DNA of 64,000 nt from Ferrimonas kyonanensis DSM 18153 (lineage in GTDB: Bacteria > Pseudomonadota > Gammaproteobacteria > Enterobacterales > Shewanellaceae), in contig NZ_AUDJ01000015.1 of the NCBI RefSeq assembly GCF_000425405.1, positions 62,001 to 126,000 of the forward strand. Reading direction: 5' to 3'. Under the pieces are notes generated by a model. The model was not told the DNA's origin and searched no databases. It was given only the letters and a program-made list of their open reading frames with translations. Position numbers and translations under genes: made by a program. Below are positions 16,720 through 25,452 of this stretch, piece after piece. The first letter of the stretch is position 1. Each line of letters starts with the position of its first letter.

Positions 16720-17097
16720 GTATTGTTGATGGCCAGCAGGCCCGCTCCCTCCTCGTACCGCTGAATTACAGTTCCCACTTTGAGTCGCAACAATTGTGAT
16801 CTCAGTCACTAACGAATTTCACCAGTCTGTTACCTTCGAACGCAGAAATTGATTTTTAGAGTAATTACTCAGCTGTTGGTTTCTATCAAAGGTATTTCAA
16901 TGCCTTAATTATAAAAATTTTTGAGTTACTGGTAGTGAAACGGCGCTTCGTCGACCTGCATTACCCTTGCCGATACTATGCAATACCGCGCCTTAAGGCG
17001 CCCCTAAAACTAGAAACTGCACCACCCAATTTTTGGATCAGGCCATACACCGTCACGTTGCTATCAGGGAGTCGTTATCGTTACAAAGGAGTAGGGC
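16720..17097. other. Long leader region ahead of the DUF5692 pair
   Basis: Non-coding. It holds a CRP-like site at 16795-16810, an AT-rich tract around 16900-16925 and a perfect 14-bp palindrome GCGCCTTAAGGCGC at 16988-17001. The gene at 17098 has a strong CAAAGGAG ribosome binding site. No convincing gene is present. Confidence 0.5.
16795..16810. promoter_or_regulatory. CRP/FNR-family-like binding site
   Basis: TGTGA-TCTCAG-TCACT matches the CRP consensus TGTGA-N6-TCACA at nine of ten defined positions. It is about 290 bases upstream of the membrane protein operon at 17098. Confidence 0.5.
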
Positions 17098-17991
17098 ATG
17101 GAACCCTCCAACATGACATTGATCATCTCGATCATCGTGTACGCCGCGGCCACCTATGCGCTGACGGAAGTGTTCAGACGCTACCGCACCATAGGCTTCG
17201 CATTTATCGTGCTGTCGCTGTGTACTTTCCCGTTGTGGTCTGAGAACCGCGATACCTGGTTCGAGTGGGCGAAAATTTTCAGCGTGCTGGTGCCGATGGT
17301 CGTGGTCAGCCTGATGCGCATCGCCGTGTACGAAAAGAAAACCGGCCCGTTCTGGGAGATCTTCAAGAAGCCATGGACCCTGTGGTTCCTGTTTTTCATT
17401 CTGGCGCTCAACATCACCGAAGCGTCGATTCACGACTGGCAACTGGGTAACCCCTGGAATGCACTGTCGGGCTTCTGCCTGGTGGCCACCATTCCGTTTG
17501 TTGGCAAGTTCTGGCGGGTGGAAGACAAAACCTGCGGCGACCTGATTGTGGACTTCCCTCTGGGTTGGTGCTTCCTGTACACCACCTGGAACGCCGCCTT
17601 CCTGTTTGGCTGTATTCCCGATGAGTTTGCTGGCGGCCTGGCGATTCTGATTGCCTGTGAGCTGTACTCGGTATTTGGCCGCCACGACCTCTACATCATG
17701 GGTCGTATCTACACCCTGGCGATCTTCGTGGTTCAGTTGGGTGTGACCGATGTATTCCCGTTCATGGACTCCTCCGCCTGGGCCAATCCCGAGTTAGCCA
17801 CCTGGTGGGGCATCGCCAACCTGGCTCTGAGTGTGGTCTATGTCGTCTGGTACAACTGGCAGATGTACACCGGCGGCTGCGACACCAAGTTCCGTCACCC
17901 GGCGTCGGCGCCAGAAGGGGTGTTTACCGAGAAAGAGCGTCAGCAATCGGTGACCGGTATGTGGTCAAACCTGTACTTCCATAAAGCCTGA
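17098..17991 (+). CDS. Multi-pass membrane protein, DUF5692-like
   Basis: 297 residues with about eight hydrophobic segments. Shared features with the next gene (WFEWAKIFSVLVPMVVVSLMR, LALNITEA, the LYTTWNAAFLFG segment, GRIYTLAIF) show that the two are paralogues. The second one fits what I recall of the DUF5692 family, so this is a diverged member. CAAAGGAGTAGGGC precedes the ATG. It lies 9 bp before the paralogue and is cotranscribed. Function unknown. Confidence 0.7.
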   Translation: MEPSNMTLIISIIVYAAATYALTEVFRRYRTIGFAFIVLSLCTFPLWSENRDTWFEWAKIFSVLVPMVVVSLMRIAVYEKKTGPFWEIFKKPWTLWFLFFILALNITEASIHDWQLGNPWNALSGFCLVATIPFVGKFWRVEDKTCGDLIVDFPLGWCFLYTTWNAAFLFGCIPDEFAGGLAILIACELYSVFGRHDLYIMGRIYTLAIFVVQLGVTDVFPFMDSSAWANPELATWWGIANLALSVVYVVWYNWQMYTGGCDTKFRHPASAPEGVFTEKERQQSVTGMWSNLYFHKA

Positions 17992-18000
17992 GGACACAAG

Positions 18001-19215
18001 ATGAATGCATTCACTCACACTCTGCGCTGGGCGCTGGGGTTGATGCTGGCGTGCCTGATGGCGTGCAGTACGCCATTGGCAGCGGCCGACAATGATCCCG
18101 CCGCCGAGGCGCTGGGCACTTATCAGATTCTGCTGGAGGGGGTACCGGGCACCGGTGGCTTGAGCTACCACATCGCCTTTGACCCCGATGGCAGTGTCTA
18201 CATCGAGAAGAAATTCAATGGCCGTGATGAGGCCGAAACTCACCAGTGGCTGCGTCAGGGCGACGCCATCACCATCTTGCCGCTGCAAGGTGGAGTGATC
18301 ACCGACTTCGACCACGCCAGTCTGACGGTGATCGACAGCGAAAACATCGACGTCAACCTCAACGTCACCGGGGCCAGCCTGGATTTACTGGAAAAGGACG
18401 TCACCTTTACCCTGTTCCGCTGGCATGAGACTCAGGCCAAGTTGCACATTTTGCTGACTCTGGTGATTCTGATTGCGTTGAACGAGTTGTTCCGGTTTGT
18501 GAAATGGAGCGGCTTTGCGTTCTTCGTCGGCCTGTCACTGCTGCTGACCATCTTCGTCTGGCCCTATCAGGGGGTGGCGTACTGGTTTAAGTGGGCCAAG
18601 ATCTATTCGGTGGTGTCGGCCTCGGTGTTCTTCCTGCTGATGCGCTTTACCAAGGTGCATCAATACAGCCTGGCCAAGTTGTTCTGCGTCGGCTTTTTGG
18701 CCATCAACATCGCCGAGGCGGTGGCGCAGGACTTTACCATGGGCTTTACCCCGAACCTGCTTAATGGCGTGGCCGGGGTACTGTCGATTCTGACCTGCTA
18801 TTACGGTTGGAAGGGGATTCGAGCCGACGACAGCCCGCAGAAAGACATGGTGTGGCCGAAGATGACCGCGCTGTGGATCATCGCCTACGACGTGTGGAAT
18901 TTCGCCTATGTGTACCTGAACTTCCCGGCGTCGGCATCGGCGCAGCTGATGGTGATTGTGGCGGCCACCATTCCGGCGCTGTTCATTAAAAAGGGCACTT
19001 GGTTGCAGGCCCGCGCTTACACCTTGGCGGCCTGGTTCATGTTCTATTTTACCTTCACCAACTTCTACGAGCGCAACCTGTGGATCTTCCCCAGGAACGA
19101 CATGCTGACCTACTCAGTGGCGGCGTTGAGCCTGGTGCTTAACATTGCCTGTGTATGGCAGCTGGTGAGCTTCTACCGCGCCCGTCAGGCTAAGCAGAAA
19201 CTGGCCACAGCCTGA
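18001..19215 (+). CDS. Signal-anchored protein with C-terminal DUF5692 membrane domain
   Basis: 404 residues. The N-terminus (LRWALGLMLACLMACSTPLAAA) is a signal peptide with a possible lipobox. Residues ~30-140 form a beta-rich extracytoplasmic domain (GTYQILLEGVPGTGG, GSVYIEKKFNGRDEAETHQW). The remaining ~260 residues have about eight membrane segments and match DUF5692: LNELFRFVKWSGFAFFVG, WFKWAKIYSVVSASVFFLLM, WIIAYDVWNFAYVYLNFP, IPALFIKKGTWLQARAYTLA. The extra N-terminal domain is what distinguishes it from the upstream paralogue. A terminator follows. No biochemical role is known to me. Confidence 0.75.
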   Translation: MNAFTHTLRWALGLMLACLMACSTPLAAADNDPAAEALGTYQILLEGVPGTGGLSYHIAFDPDGSVYIEKKFNGRDEAETHQWLRQGDAITILPLQGGVITDFDHASLTVIDSENIDVNLNVTGASLDLLEKDVTFTLFRWHETQAKLHILLTLVILIALNELFRFVKWSGFAFFVGLSLLLTIFVWPYQGVAYWFKWAKIYSVVSASVFFLLMRFTKVHQYSLAKLFCVGFLAINIAEAVAQDFTMGFTPNLLNGVAGVLSILTCYYGWKGIRADDSPQKDMVWPKMTALWIIAYDVWNFAYVYLNFPASASAQLMVIVAATIPALFIKKGTWLQARAYTLAAWFMFYFTFTNFYERNLWIFPRNDMLTYSVAALSLVLNIACVWQLVSFYRARQAKQKLATA

Positions 19216-19234
19216 TTCCTCTGCAGACACACAG

Positions 19235-19262
19235 AAAGGCCGCCATATTGGCGGCCTTTTTT
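19235..19262 (+). terminator. Rho-independent terminator
   Basis: AAAGGCCGCC-ATAT-GGCGGCCTTTTTT: a 10-bp stem, a short loop and a T run at the end of the DUF5692 operon. The mobile-element remnant begins just after it. Confidence 0.88.
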
Positions 19263-19295
19263 ACATTCAACGCGCATAGCACATAGTTATTTTAG

Positions 19296-20327
19296 ATCGA
19301 CCTGGATGGCATCACGTTGTGCACCCTGCGCTCATGGACAAGCAGGCTGGAGACACTGCCGAGGGAAGATGTCTGGGCCTGTGCGCCGATTTGCGAAAAG
19401 GCATTGCAAGTGCTGGCCGCGCTCAATGATGACTACCGCTCGACTCAGGGGGACATTCATCGGTCTCCCCGCTTCAGCTTTGATGCATCTGGTACCGGCG
19501 ACAACATTAACAATCAGTTGTCAGAGACGGACTTAAACAAAGCCAACCTTGCGATGTTGCTCAGCGGTTACTCGAAACACCTTGATATGACTTACGACCT
19601 CGTTGCGATGGATGAGGTATATAAACTGCTTAATCCGGTGGTTCCCGCCCGATACAACCCGATAAAGAAACGGGAGGATAGCACCTTCTACTGGCACTTT
19701 ACTACCCACTTACTGCGGCGTACCTTCGCCCATTTTGTGGTGGGTAATGGGGTGGTGTCACTAGCGGCACTCAAGCATCAGTTCAAGCACATCAGCCTCG
19801 CTATGACGGCTATCTACGCCAGTCACTCTGAGGTGCTTACGCTGATGGGGATAGAAAACCCGGCCAACGTCAAAGAAGCCGTGGAAGATGCCGAAATGGA
19901 AAGCCACAGAGCCTACCTGAAGGACAACCCTGAAGAGCAATCAGGCGGCTATATGAAGCACTTTGAGGGCGACCCCAAGGTGATGACGGACGAACAATTT
20001 GAAGCGCATGTCAAAAGCAGCAAGGGTGCCAACAAATCGACCGGCTATGGCCGATGTTTTGTGGGTGAGAAGTGCAAGATGACCCATCTGTTTGAGCCAT
20101 CCAGTTGCGTCGGGCGTGACTGCGAGAACCTGAACATCAACCAGGCTGAAGCTAGACACTGGCAACAGCGCCATCAACGCCTCGGTGCAAAGTTGCAGCA
20201 GATGAAACAAATGGGCTTTTACAACCGCAACACGCTGGCCCGCGAGCTGACCGACATTCATTCCGCAGAGAGAGTCATGGCAGACCATAACATCGCCTTT
20301 GAGCGGTTTGATTTAGGAGCATTGTGA
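19296..20327 (+). pseudogene. 5'-truncated tyrosine recombinase of a mobile element
   Basis: The frame is open from just after a stop at 19293-19295; no convincing ATG start exists, only a TTG at 19317. The catalytic core of a phage-type integrase is visible: HLLRRTFAHFVVGNG, then LKHQFKHISLAMTAIYASH, which supplies the Arg, His and nucleophilic Tyr. The N-terminal domains and first catalytic Arg are missing. The C-terminal region has a cysteine-rich CFVGEKCKMTH ... SSCVGRDC patch, seen in recombinases of transposon-like elements. It overlaps the next gene by its stop codon, so they were one operon. Probably inactive because the first half is lost. Confidence 0.72.
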
Positions 20328-20725
20328 TGCCAAGTGTAAAGACCGAGCTGGAAAATGCCCTTGAGGCGTTGAAAAAAGAGAAGAAGAAAATCAATCCGTC
20401 TGCGGTAGAAAAACGAGCCGGCGTGGCCAATGGTTCGTTAAAGAACCACTCTGTTCTGCGGGAGATCGTTCTGGCAGAGAAAGCTCGTCAGCAACAGCCA
20501 AATCGTGACCGGGCCCCGGATGCGAAAGGCAAATGCAAGACGGTCGCAAAAGACCGCTTTGACGCCTTGGAGGCGAGGAACAGAAAGCTCAATGCGGAGA
20601 ACAGCCAGTTCAAGGCCGAGATAACAGCGATGGCGGATTCTATTGCACAGCTGACCTGGGAACTGCATCGTTACAAAACCGCGACCAGGAAGGATTCACC
20701 GAATGTGCATAGCATCAAGGGCTAA
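20327..20725 (+). CDS. TnpC-like (DUF6262-type) accessory protein
   Basis: About 132 residues. The N-terminal part, KKKINPSAVEKRAGVANGSLKNH, is a helix-turn-helix of the kind found in small accessory proteins of recombinase trios (TnpC of Tn554-like elements). The C-terminal half is a coiled coil (RFDALEARNRKLNAENSQFKAE, split here only for reading). Translation starts at ATG 20327 after AGGAGCATTGTG, overlapping the recombinase stop. The pairing with a tyrosine recombinase supports the role. The family name is from memory. Confidence 0.65.
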   Translation: MPSVKTELENALEALKKEKKKINPSAVEKRAGVANGSLKNHSVLREIVLAEKARQQQPNRDRAPDAKGKCKTVAKDRFDALEARNRKLNAENSQFKAEITAMADSIAQLTWELHRYKTATRKDSPNVHSIKG

Positions 20726-20781
20726 TCATATTTCAAAAATGACTCATCAAAAATAGTGGGTGACGTTGGGAGGGGATGTAG

Positions 20782-21540
20782 TTAAAGGAAGCAAAAATAC
20801 GATTCAGTGCGGGCCTGTTTAAGGGGGCGGTGATTGTCGAAGCGTTTGTGGTGAAAGGCTATAACCTGCAAGTCCTGGGGAAGAAGCAGTCTGATAATGC
20901 TCTGACTGAGCAGTCAACGGGCTTATAGCGATCCCAAAGTATTCAAAAGCGCTGTCGCAGCCATCAAGGCCGAGACTGTTTTTGAAGCCTTTGCTGCTTC
21001 AAAATTAAGTGGTGCGTATGTAATTAGTGACGGAGACTGCTATCACCCAACGGGTATGCTAGTAATCGAGAGCGTCATTGCAAAGCGATTCAGGCGACTC
21101 GCTGTAGTTCAAGCATGGAGCTGTTTCCATGATGAGGCATATCAAGCTGCCGCTTTTGCGAGCGAATATCCGCTAACTACCAAGTAAGGAGAAGCCGTAT
21201 ACAACGCATTGAGCTTTGGAATATCTGCTGTCTTTGGGGGGAGCAAGTACTGGAAAGACGACCGTGATCAATTCAATCATTAGTGGATTGGAGTACTTTA
21301 GTTACCACATTTATCCAATGGCGTTGGCAGGAAGAGCTGCAAAGAGATTAAGAGAGGCTACAGGTCGAGGTTTAAGTACGATTGCAGCATTTCTGCGAAG
21401 CGAGCCGATCATGTCGGAGAAAACTGCTTTGGTCATCGATGAGGCGGCGATGGTAGATGCAAAGAGGTTGGCTCACAAAATGACGATTATAAATAATAGC
21501 ACACGTTTATCTTGCATGATTTTATTACTAAGGAATAAGT
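20782..21540 (+). pseudogene. Decayed RecD-like superfamily I helicase gene
   Basis: Open frame KEAKIRFSAGLFKGAVIVEAF runs from 20782 to a TAG at 20926. A one-base frame change then gives YSDPKVFKSAVAAIKAE and continues to a TAA at 21185-21187. The same frame continues past that stop with GEAVYNALSFGISAVFGG. In the run of six Gs at 21236-21241 the frame must shift to give the Walker A box GGASTGKTT, then LAGRAAKRLREATGRGLSTI and Walker B LVIDEAAMVD, which are RecD/TraA helicase motifs. Homology ends soon after, where AT-rich DNA begins. A CAA to TAA change and one extra G would explain two of the lesions. No functional product expected. Confidence 0.6.
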
Positions 21541-23298
21541 ATGCCTGGATACATTGATAAATTGCCATTACCGATAAATCAGATACCGCAGGGACTTAAA
21601 GATGTTCTATCTGATGAAAAGGTAGATAATCCGAAGAAAGAAGTCGTAGTAACTCATCGGTACGAGAGAGAACTTTATCAAGATAATCATGAATGCCTTC
21701 AAATGATTATGGCTGTAGTGCCCGAAGAAGATAGTGAAAATCTTAGTATACTCAGAGAGTCTAGCAATGGAGTTGTAGCTTACTCAGTGCCTGATTGTAG
21801 AGTAAAGGGTGGAGCGAGAGAGTACAATTTGTCCGTTTCTGGCAATGGTTACATTGTGGCTTCTTGGGGAGATGGATTACATTACTCATTCTTCTTGGCT
21901 GAGGATGTCTGGATGATCTTGGGGTTGAAGCCTAGGCTGATAGGGGATTCTGGTCAAAAGGTCATTTTTGATAATCCTTCTCTTCCAGATTATGGGGTCG
22001 TACAAGGAGATGTGTCGAGCGAGTACTATTTTGGCAGCAACAAAGATATTAAGTGGACAATGCAGAATGAATACCTGAGAAAATATCTTTGGATGAAAGG
22101 CTGTGTTGGTGCAAGAGCCTTTTACTATGAAAAGTATATACAAAGAACCACTGAGGTTGTTGAATTACTGGCTGGAACTGAACATTATAAATTTCAGGAG
22201 CCGTGGATAGAACTAGATATTGTAGATCAAGGGGATAGAGTGATTATGCAAGTCTGGGGTACAGTGCAAAGTGTTCAGCCAGAACTTTGTGAAGAACTTG
22301 ATATAGATTCGCTGACTTGGCCTGGGCACACTGATCCGATGACTAGAGCAAAAGCTAGTGATATTCGGTTAAGGGAATTTGCCTACATTGATGATTCTTT
22401 TCTAACTAGGTACGAAAAGGATAATTCATTCGATGCGATACCTTATTATGATGGGACATCTTATCGTATAGATCCTAGTTATGGAGGGCAATGGTCATTT
22501 AGGGATTGCATTAGAATTGGAAGAAATATAGTTAGGATACCCTTTTATGAGCTATATCGAGGGATTCCAGATAAGGAAGTGTATCATGTATACGACTACG
22601 CAGTTGATCCAAGTGTAATAGATGCAGAGAAAGAAAAAGAAGAGCATACTGTTTCTAAAACATATCGTTTTCTAGAAGAGTTAATAAAACTAAATGAAAA
22701 TCTCGTGTTACTTGGTCAGGTTGTGGGCGTTGCCTTGTCGGAGTCGGACATTTCAGAGTTTAATCGTCAAGACTTTGAAGCAGAGGGGTTACAGAAGTAT
22801 CCCGTATTGCAAAAGTTATCTCATGTAGCTCGTAGGGATATGCAAGAACATGACTTTTTGTCTAGATGCAAAACTATTAATGAAATTCTGAATAAGATAA
22901 AGGTAGGAAACTTAAAGAAACTACTGGTTGCAATGGGCATAGCCAAGAAAGAAATTAACAATTTTCAGGCATTGAAATTGTTGCAAGGAATTCTAAACTT
23001 CAGCGAAGCTTTACTTGAGTATGGTGAAGATGCATCGGCATTTAGCTATGCTTCAAATTTCTCTGATTTGAATACTAGAAATGAAAAACTTGCTTCATTG
23101 TTCATTAATAATGATCTGCGAAATGCTGAGGCTCACGAAGCAGTTAATAAGTCAATCGAGCACCTGGCAAATATTGGTTTTGATAGTGCAACTCTAAAAT
23201 CTGGATATAGTCAAGCATTAGATTTTGTTTTTGATAGCGTTATCGATAGCTTGAGCTATTTGAACTATAAGTTGAAAGGTGCATTGAGTAACCAATGA
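21541..23298 (+). CDS. Large protein of unknown family with C-terminal HEPN-type motif
   Basis: 585 residues with no signal peptide or membrane segment, starting at an ATG preceded by AAGGAATAAGT. I do not recognise the N-terminal ~370 residues, which are beta-rich and acidic. A mostly helical region follows from about residue 370 (coiled-coil-like near 375-400). Near the C-terminus, NNDLRNAEAHEAVNK carries R527-x4-H532, the catalytic signature of HEPN ribonucleases, in the usual helical setting. Codon use is AT-rich, unlike the flanking core genes, indicating transfer. It is followed after 46 bases by another large gene also ending in an R-x5-H motif. A defence or RNase role is inference. 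Confidence 0.72.
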   Translation: MPGYIDKLPLPINQIPQGLKDVLSDEKVDNPKKEVVVTHRYERELYQDNHECLQMIMAVVPEEDSENLSILRESSNGVVAYSVPDCRVKGGAREYNLSVSGNGYIVASWGDGLHYSFFLAEDVWMILGLKPRLIGDSGQKVIFDNPSLPDYGVVQGDVSSEYYFGSNKDIKWTMQNEYLRKYLWMKGCVGARAFYYEKYIQRTTEVVELLAGTEHYKFQEPWIELDIVDQGDRVIMQVWGTVQSVQPELCEELDIDSLTWPGHTDPMTRAKASDIRLREFAYIDDSFLTRYEKDNSFDAIPYYDGTSYRIDPSYGGQWSFRDCIRIGRNIVRIPFYELYRGIPDKEVYHVYDYAVDPSVIDAEKEKEEHTVSKTYRFLEELIKLNENLVLLGQVVGVALSESDISEFNRQDFEAEGLQKYPVLQKLSHVARRDMQEHDFLSRCKTINEILNKIKVGNLKKLLVAMGIAKKEINNFQALKLLQGILNFSEALLEYGEDASAFSYASNFSDLNTRNEKLASLFINNDLRNAEAHEAVNKSIEHLANIGFDSATLKSGYSQALDFVFDSVIDSLSYLNYKLKGALSNQ

Positions 23299-23344
23299 GC
23301 CTGAAGCAATATGAATCATATAAAAGAAATTGTATTGAAGGAAT

Positions 23345-24919
23345 ATGTCAATGACTATAGTTAGGGCCAAAGGGTTTATAGATTTCGTAGAGGATGAATT
23401 GTTATCTGGAACTTGGATACCGCTATATAAGAATTTGAATGCGGAGGATAAGTCAATAGATGGATCGTTGTATTCTTCTCTAGCTCCGAAGGACGATCGC
23501 TCCTATATGAGTTGCTGTGGCTGGGATCTGTTGTTAGGAGACGGTTCTCCTTCTATAGTTACTTGTGGTGATAAGGTTTGGTATGAACAACATACCTCTA
23601 AGTATATTCCTTTAGTTTATTGTAGGACAAACTTCATTGGTAATAGGCCGAGATATTTTGAAGTATCACAAGAATTAGTCCTTTATCTTCGTCTTTATCA
23701 TGACTTGAAAAACTCGAAGTATATATTGCCAGATATCAATGGTAATGAAATAGAAGTTATTCGATACTGTGATAATTCGTTAGAAATACGGAAGTCTTTC
23801 CTGGATGCTTTTTTGTCAGCTAAGCAAATGGATTTTCTTAGTTATTTTGAATGCACCTTCCATCATAACGAAGACCTAACTTCTTCTAGTAAAATTGAAA
23901 ATGACTTACTGAGATATGACTGTTTTTCATCGAATACTTCATATGTAGATGGATACGATAATATCACGAGGGTGCTGGGTAAGAAGTTGATGCTTTGTGA
24001 GAGCTTAACTGAAGAAAATACTTCTCCTACTGCTTTAGAAGAAGCCTATGAAGAATTCGTTGTAGGAGGTGACTCTCATGAGCCAGTTCTTCATACTTGT
24101 AATCCACGTGAGTTAAATGATTATTTTGGTGCAAACCCTGATGCTCCACACTTTTTAACCCCGATATTCTTTAGTCGGGATGTAATGCAAAGATATTACA
24201 ATTCACCTTCAGAATATGAAGTGTCCGACGGAGCTATCTATAAGAAGGGTTATTGGCATCTTAAGATCGATAATAATCATAGCGATTTCATATGCGTTTT
24301 TCTAGGTGATCTTGGTAGGGATATACCAAATTCAGAGCAAAAGTACTGGAGGTGCTTTAATATTGGCGTGGAAGGTGGTGATATCAGTCAAACTAATTTT
24401 AAGCGAAGTGTGTTGGGGCAGTTCGCTGATCCAGAGAGTCTAGATCTTTTATTTAAATATCGATTCGAATCATTTCAGAAAGCATGGTTTGAGAATTTCG
24501 GTTGGTATTTGTTCCTTCCTCTAGCTCCATCTGACTCACATTGCTTCGATTCTCTGCATCGACTGACAAAGAATGAGACAAAGGAGTTTGATAACCAGAT
24601 ACTTAACTTGGTTAAAATAACAATCGACTCCATTAATGTTAAAAGCATAAAGAGTATCATTACTACAGAATCGAGCGGGTCAATTAAGATTCTTAATGAA
24701 TTTCTAGTATCTCAAGGAAGTGAACTTGACATCTCTCCGCTTCTTGGTGGCGTTCAAGGGCTTCGTTCATCAGGTGTTGCTCACAGGAGAGGCTCTAAGT
24801 ATGAAGGGCAGATTAATAGGTTAGGAATTGATGAAGACGACCTTATTGCTGCCTTTGATGATATTCTTAGCAAGTTTATTTCTTTGCTTGAAGGTTTAAA
24901 AGGGGTTTTGGAAGACTAA
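23345..24919 (+). CDS. Second unknown protein with C-terminal R-x5-H (HEPN-like) motif
   Basis: 524 residues, cytoplasmic. ATG 23345 is listed, but the AAGGA box is better spaced for ATG 23351. A middle block with many aromatic and acidic residues (FFSRDVMQRYYNSPSEYEVSDG, WHLKIDNNHSDFICVFLGDLG) looks like a conserved core, though I cannot name it. The final ~60 residues are helical and contain LRSSGVAHRRGSKYEG with R474 and H480, an HEPN-type spacing. AT-rich like the preceding gene. The pair is probably one operon and one functional unit inside the degraded island. Confidence 0.72.
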   Translation: MSMTIVRAKGFIDFVEDELLSGTWIPLYKNLNAEDKSIDGSLYSSLAPKDDRSYMSCCGWDLLLGDGSPSIVTCGDKVWYEQHTSKYIPLVYCRTNFIGNRPRYFEVSQELVLYLRLYHDLKNSKYILPDINGNEIEVIRYCDNSLEIRKSFLDAFLSAKQMDFLSYFECTFHHNEDLTSSSKIENDLLRYDCFSSNTSYVDGYDNITRVLGKKLMLCESLTEENTSPTALEEAYEEFVVGGDSHEPVLHTCNPRELNDYFGANPDAPHFLTPIFFSRDVMQRYYNSPSEYEVSDGAIYKKGYWHLKIDNNHSDFICVFLGDLGRDIPNSEQKYWRCFNIGVEGGDISQTNFKRSVLGQFADPESLDLLFKYRFESFQKAWFENFGWYLFLPLAPSDSHCFDSLHRLTKNETKEFDNQILNLVKITIDSINVKSIKSIITTESSGSIKILNEFLVSQGSELDISPLLGGVQGLRSSGVAHRRGSKYEGQINRLGIDEDDLIAAFDDILSKFISLLEGLKGVLED

Positions 24920-25452
24920 AGCAAAGTAGAATACTAGACTGGCCCTTGCTGAGAGGGCCAGAAGCACTTGCATATACCAGCTCTGGCCCTCGAATCAATC
25001 ATCAGACTCTCTTGCTGCTTTCCAGATCTCGGATATCCAATCGTGCGGTTTTCCACATCAAGCGGCAAGTCAAGCACGCACCCACCCGGTGCTTGTTTCA
25101 TATGCGGGGGCTTCGGCAGGTTTGTTCTCGATACTGTCCACTGGCTTGCCGCGCTATACAGTCCGCTATGAACTCCTTGCCGGCAGTTCTTACCCACCAA
25201 CAGTCAACGCTAAGAGCACCGTCTGAAGTTAGATGAGTGTCGTTGCGTTACGATCTAACTCTTTACCTTTTCTTAAGAGTCGGATGGACAACAAAAGTAA
25301 CTAAAAATGAGACAAATTGACAAAATGTTAGATAAAAGCCTTGCAGGCCTTACCCTGCAAGGCTTACCTAAAGTTTCGATCTAATTTTTAGTTAGATGTA
25401 CTTTTTTTGTCACGGGATTTAGCAAGGCGTCGAGTCGCGGCGGCGAACTCAA
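24920..25452. other. Non-coding right end of the island
   Basis: No credible gene. A hairpin CTGGCCCT/AGGGCCAG lies at 24939-24961 just after the second unknown gene and could help stop transcription, though it has no T run. GC content rises again after 24960, so this may be debris from the host element. A 12-bp hairpin at 25336-25365 is described separately. Confidence 0.45.
25336..25365. repeat. Perfect 12-bp inverted repeat near the island's right end
   Basis: AAGCCTTGCAGG and CCTGCAAGGCTT flank a six-base loop. It may be a terminator without strong T run, or a recombination/end site of the island, since it lies about 90 bp from the first core gene. Confidence 0.6.

Noticed and set aside
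19306-19536. Alternative frame at the start of the recombinase remnant
   Set aside because: Overlaps the frame that carries the integrase catalytic motifs and has no similarity of its own.
24934-25236. Overlapping short frames on both strands after the HEPN-type pair
   Set aside because: No motif, no ribosome binding site and mutually exclusive frames; treated as non-coding debris.
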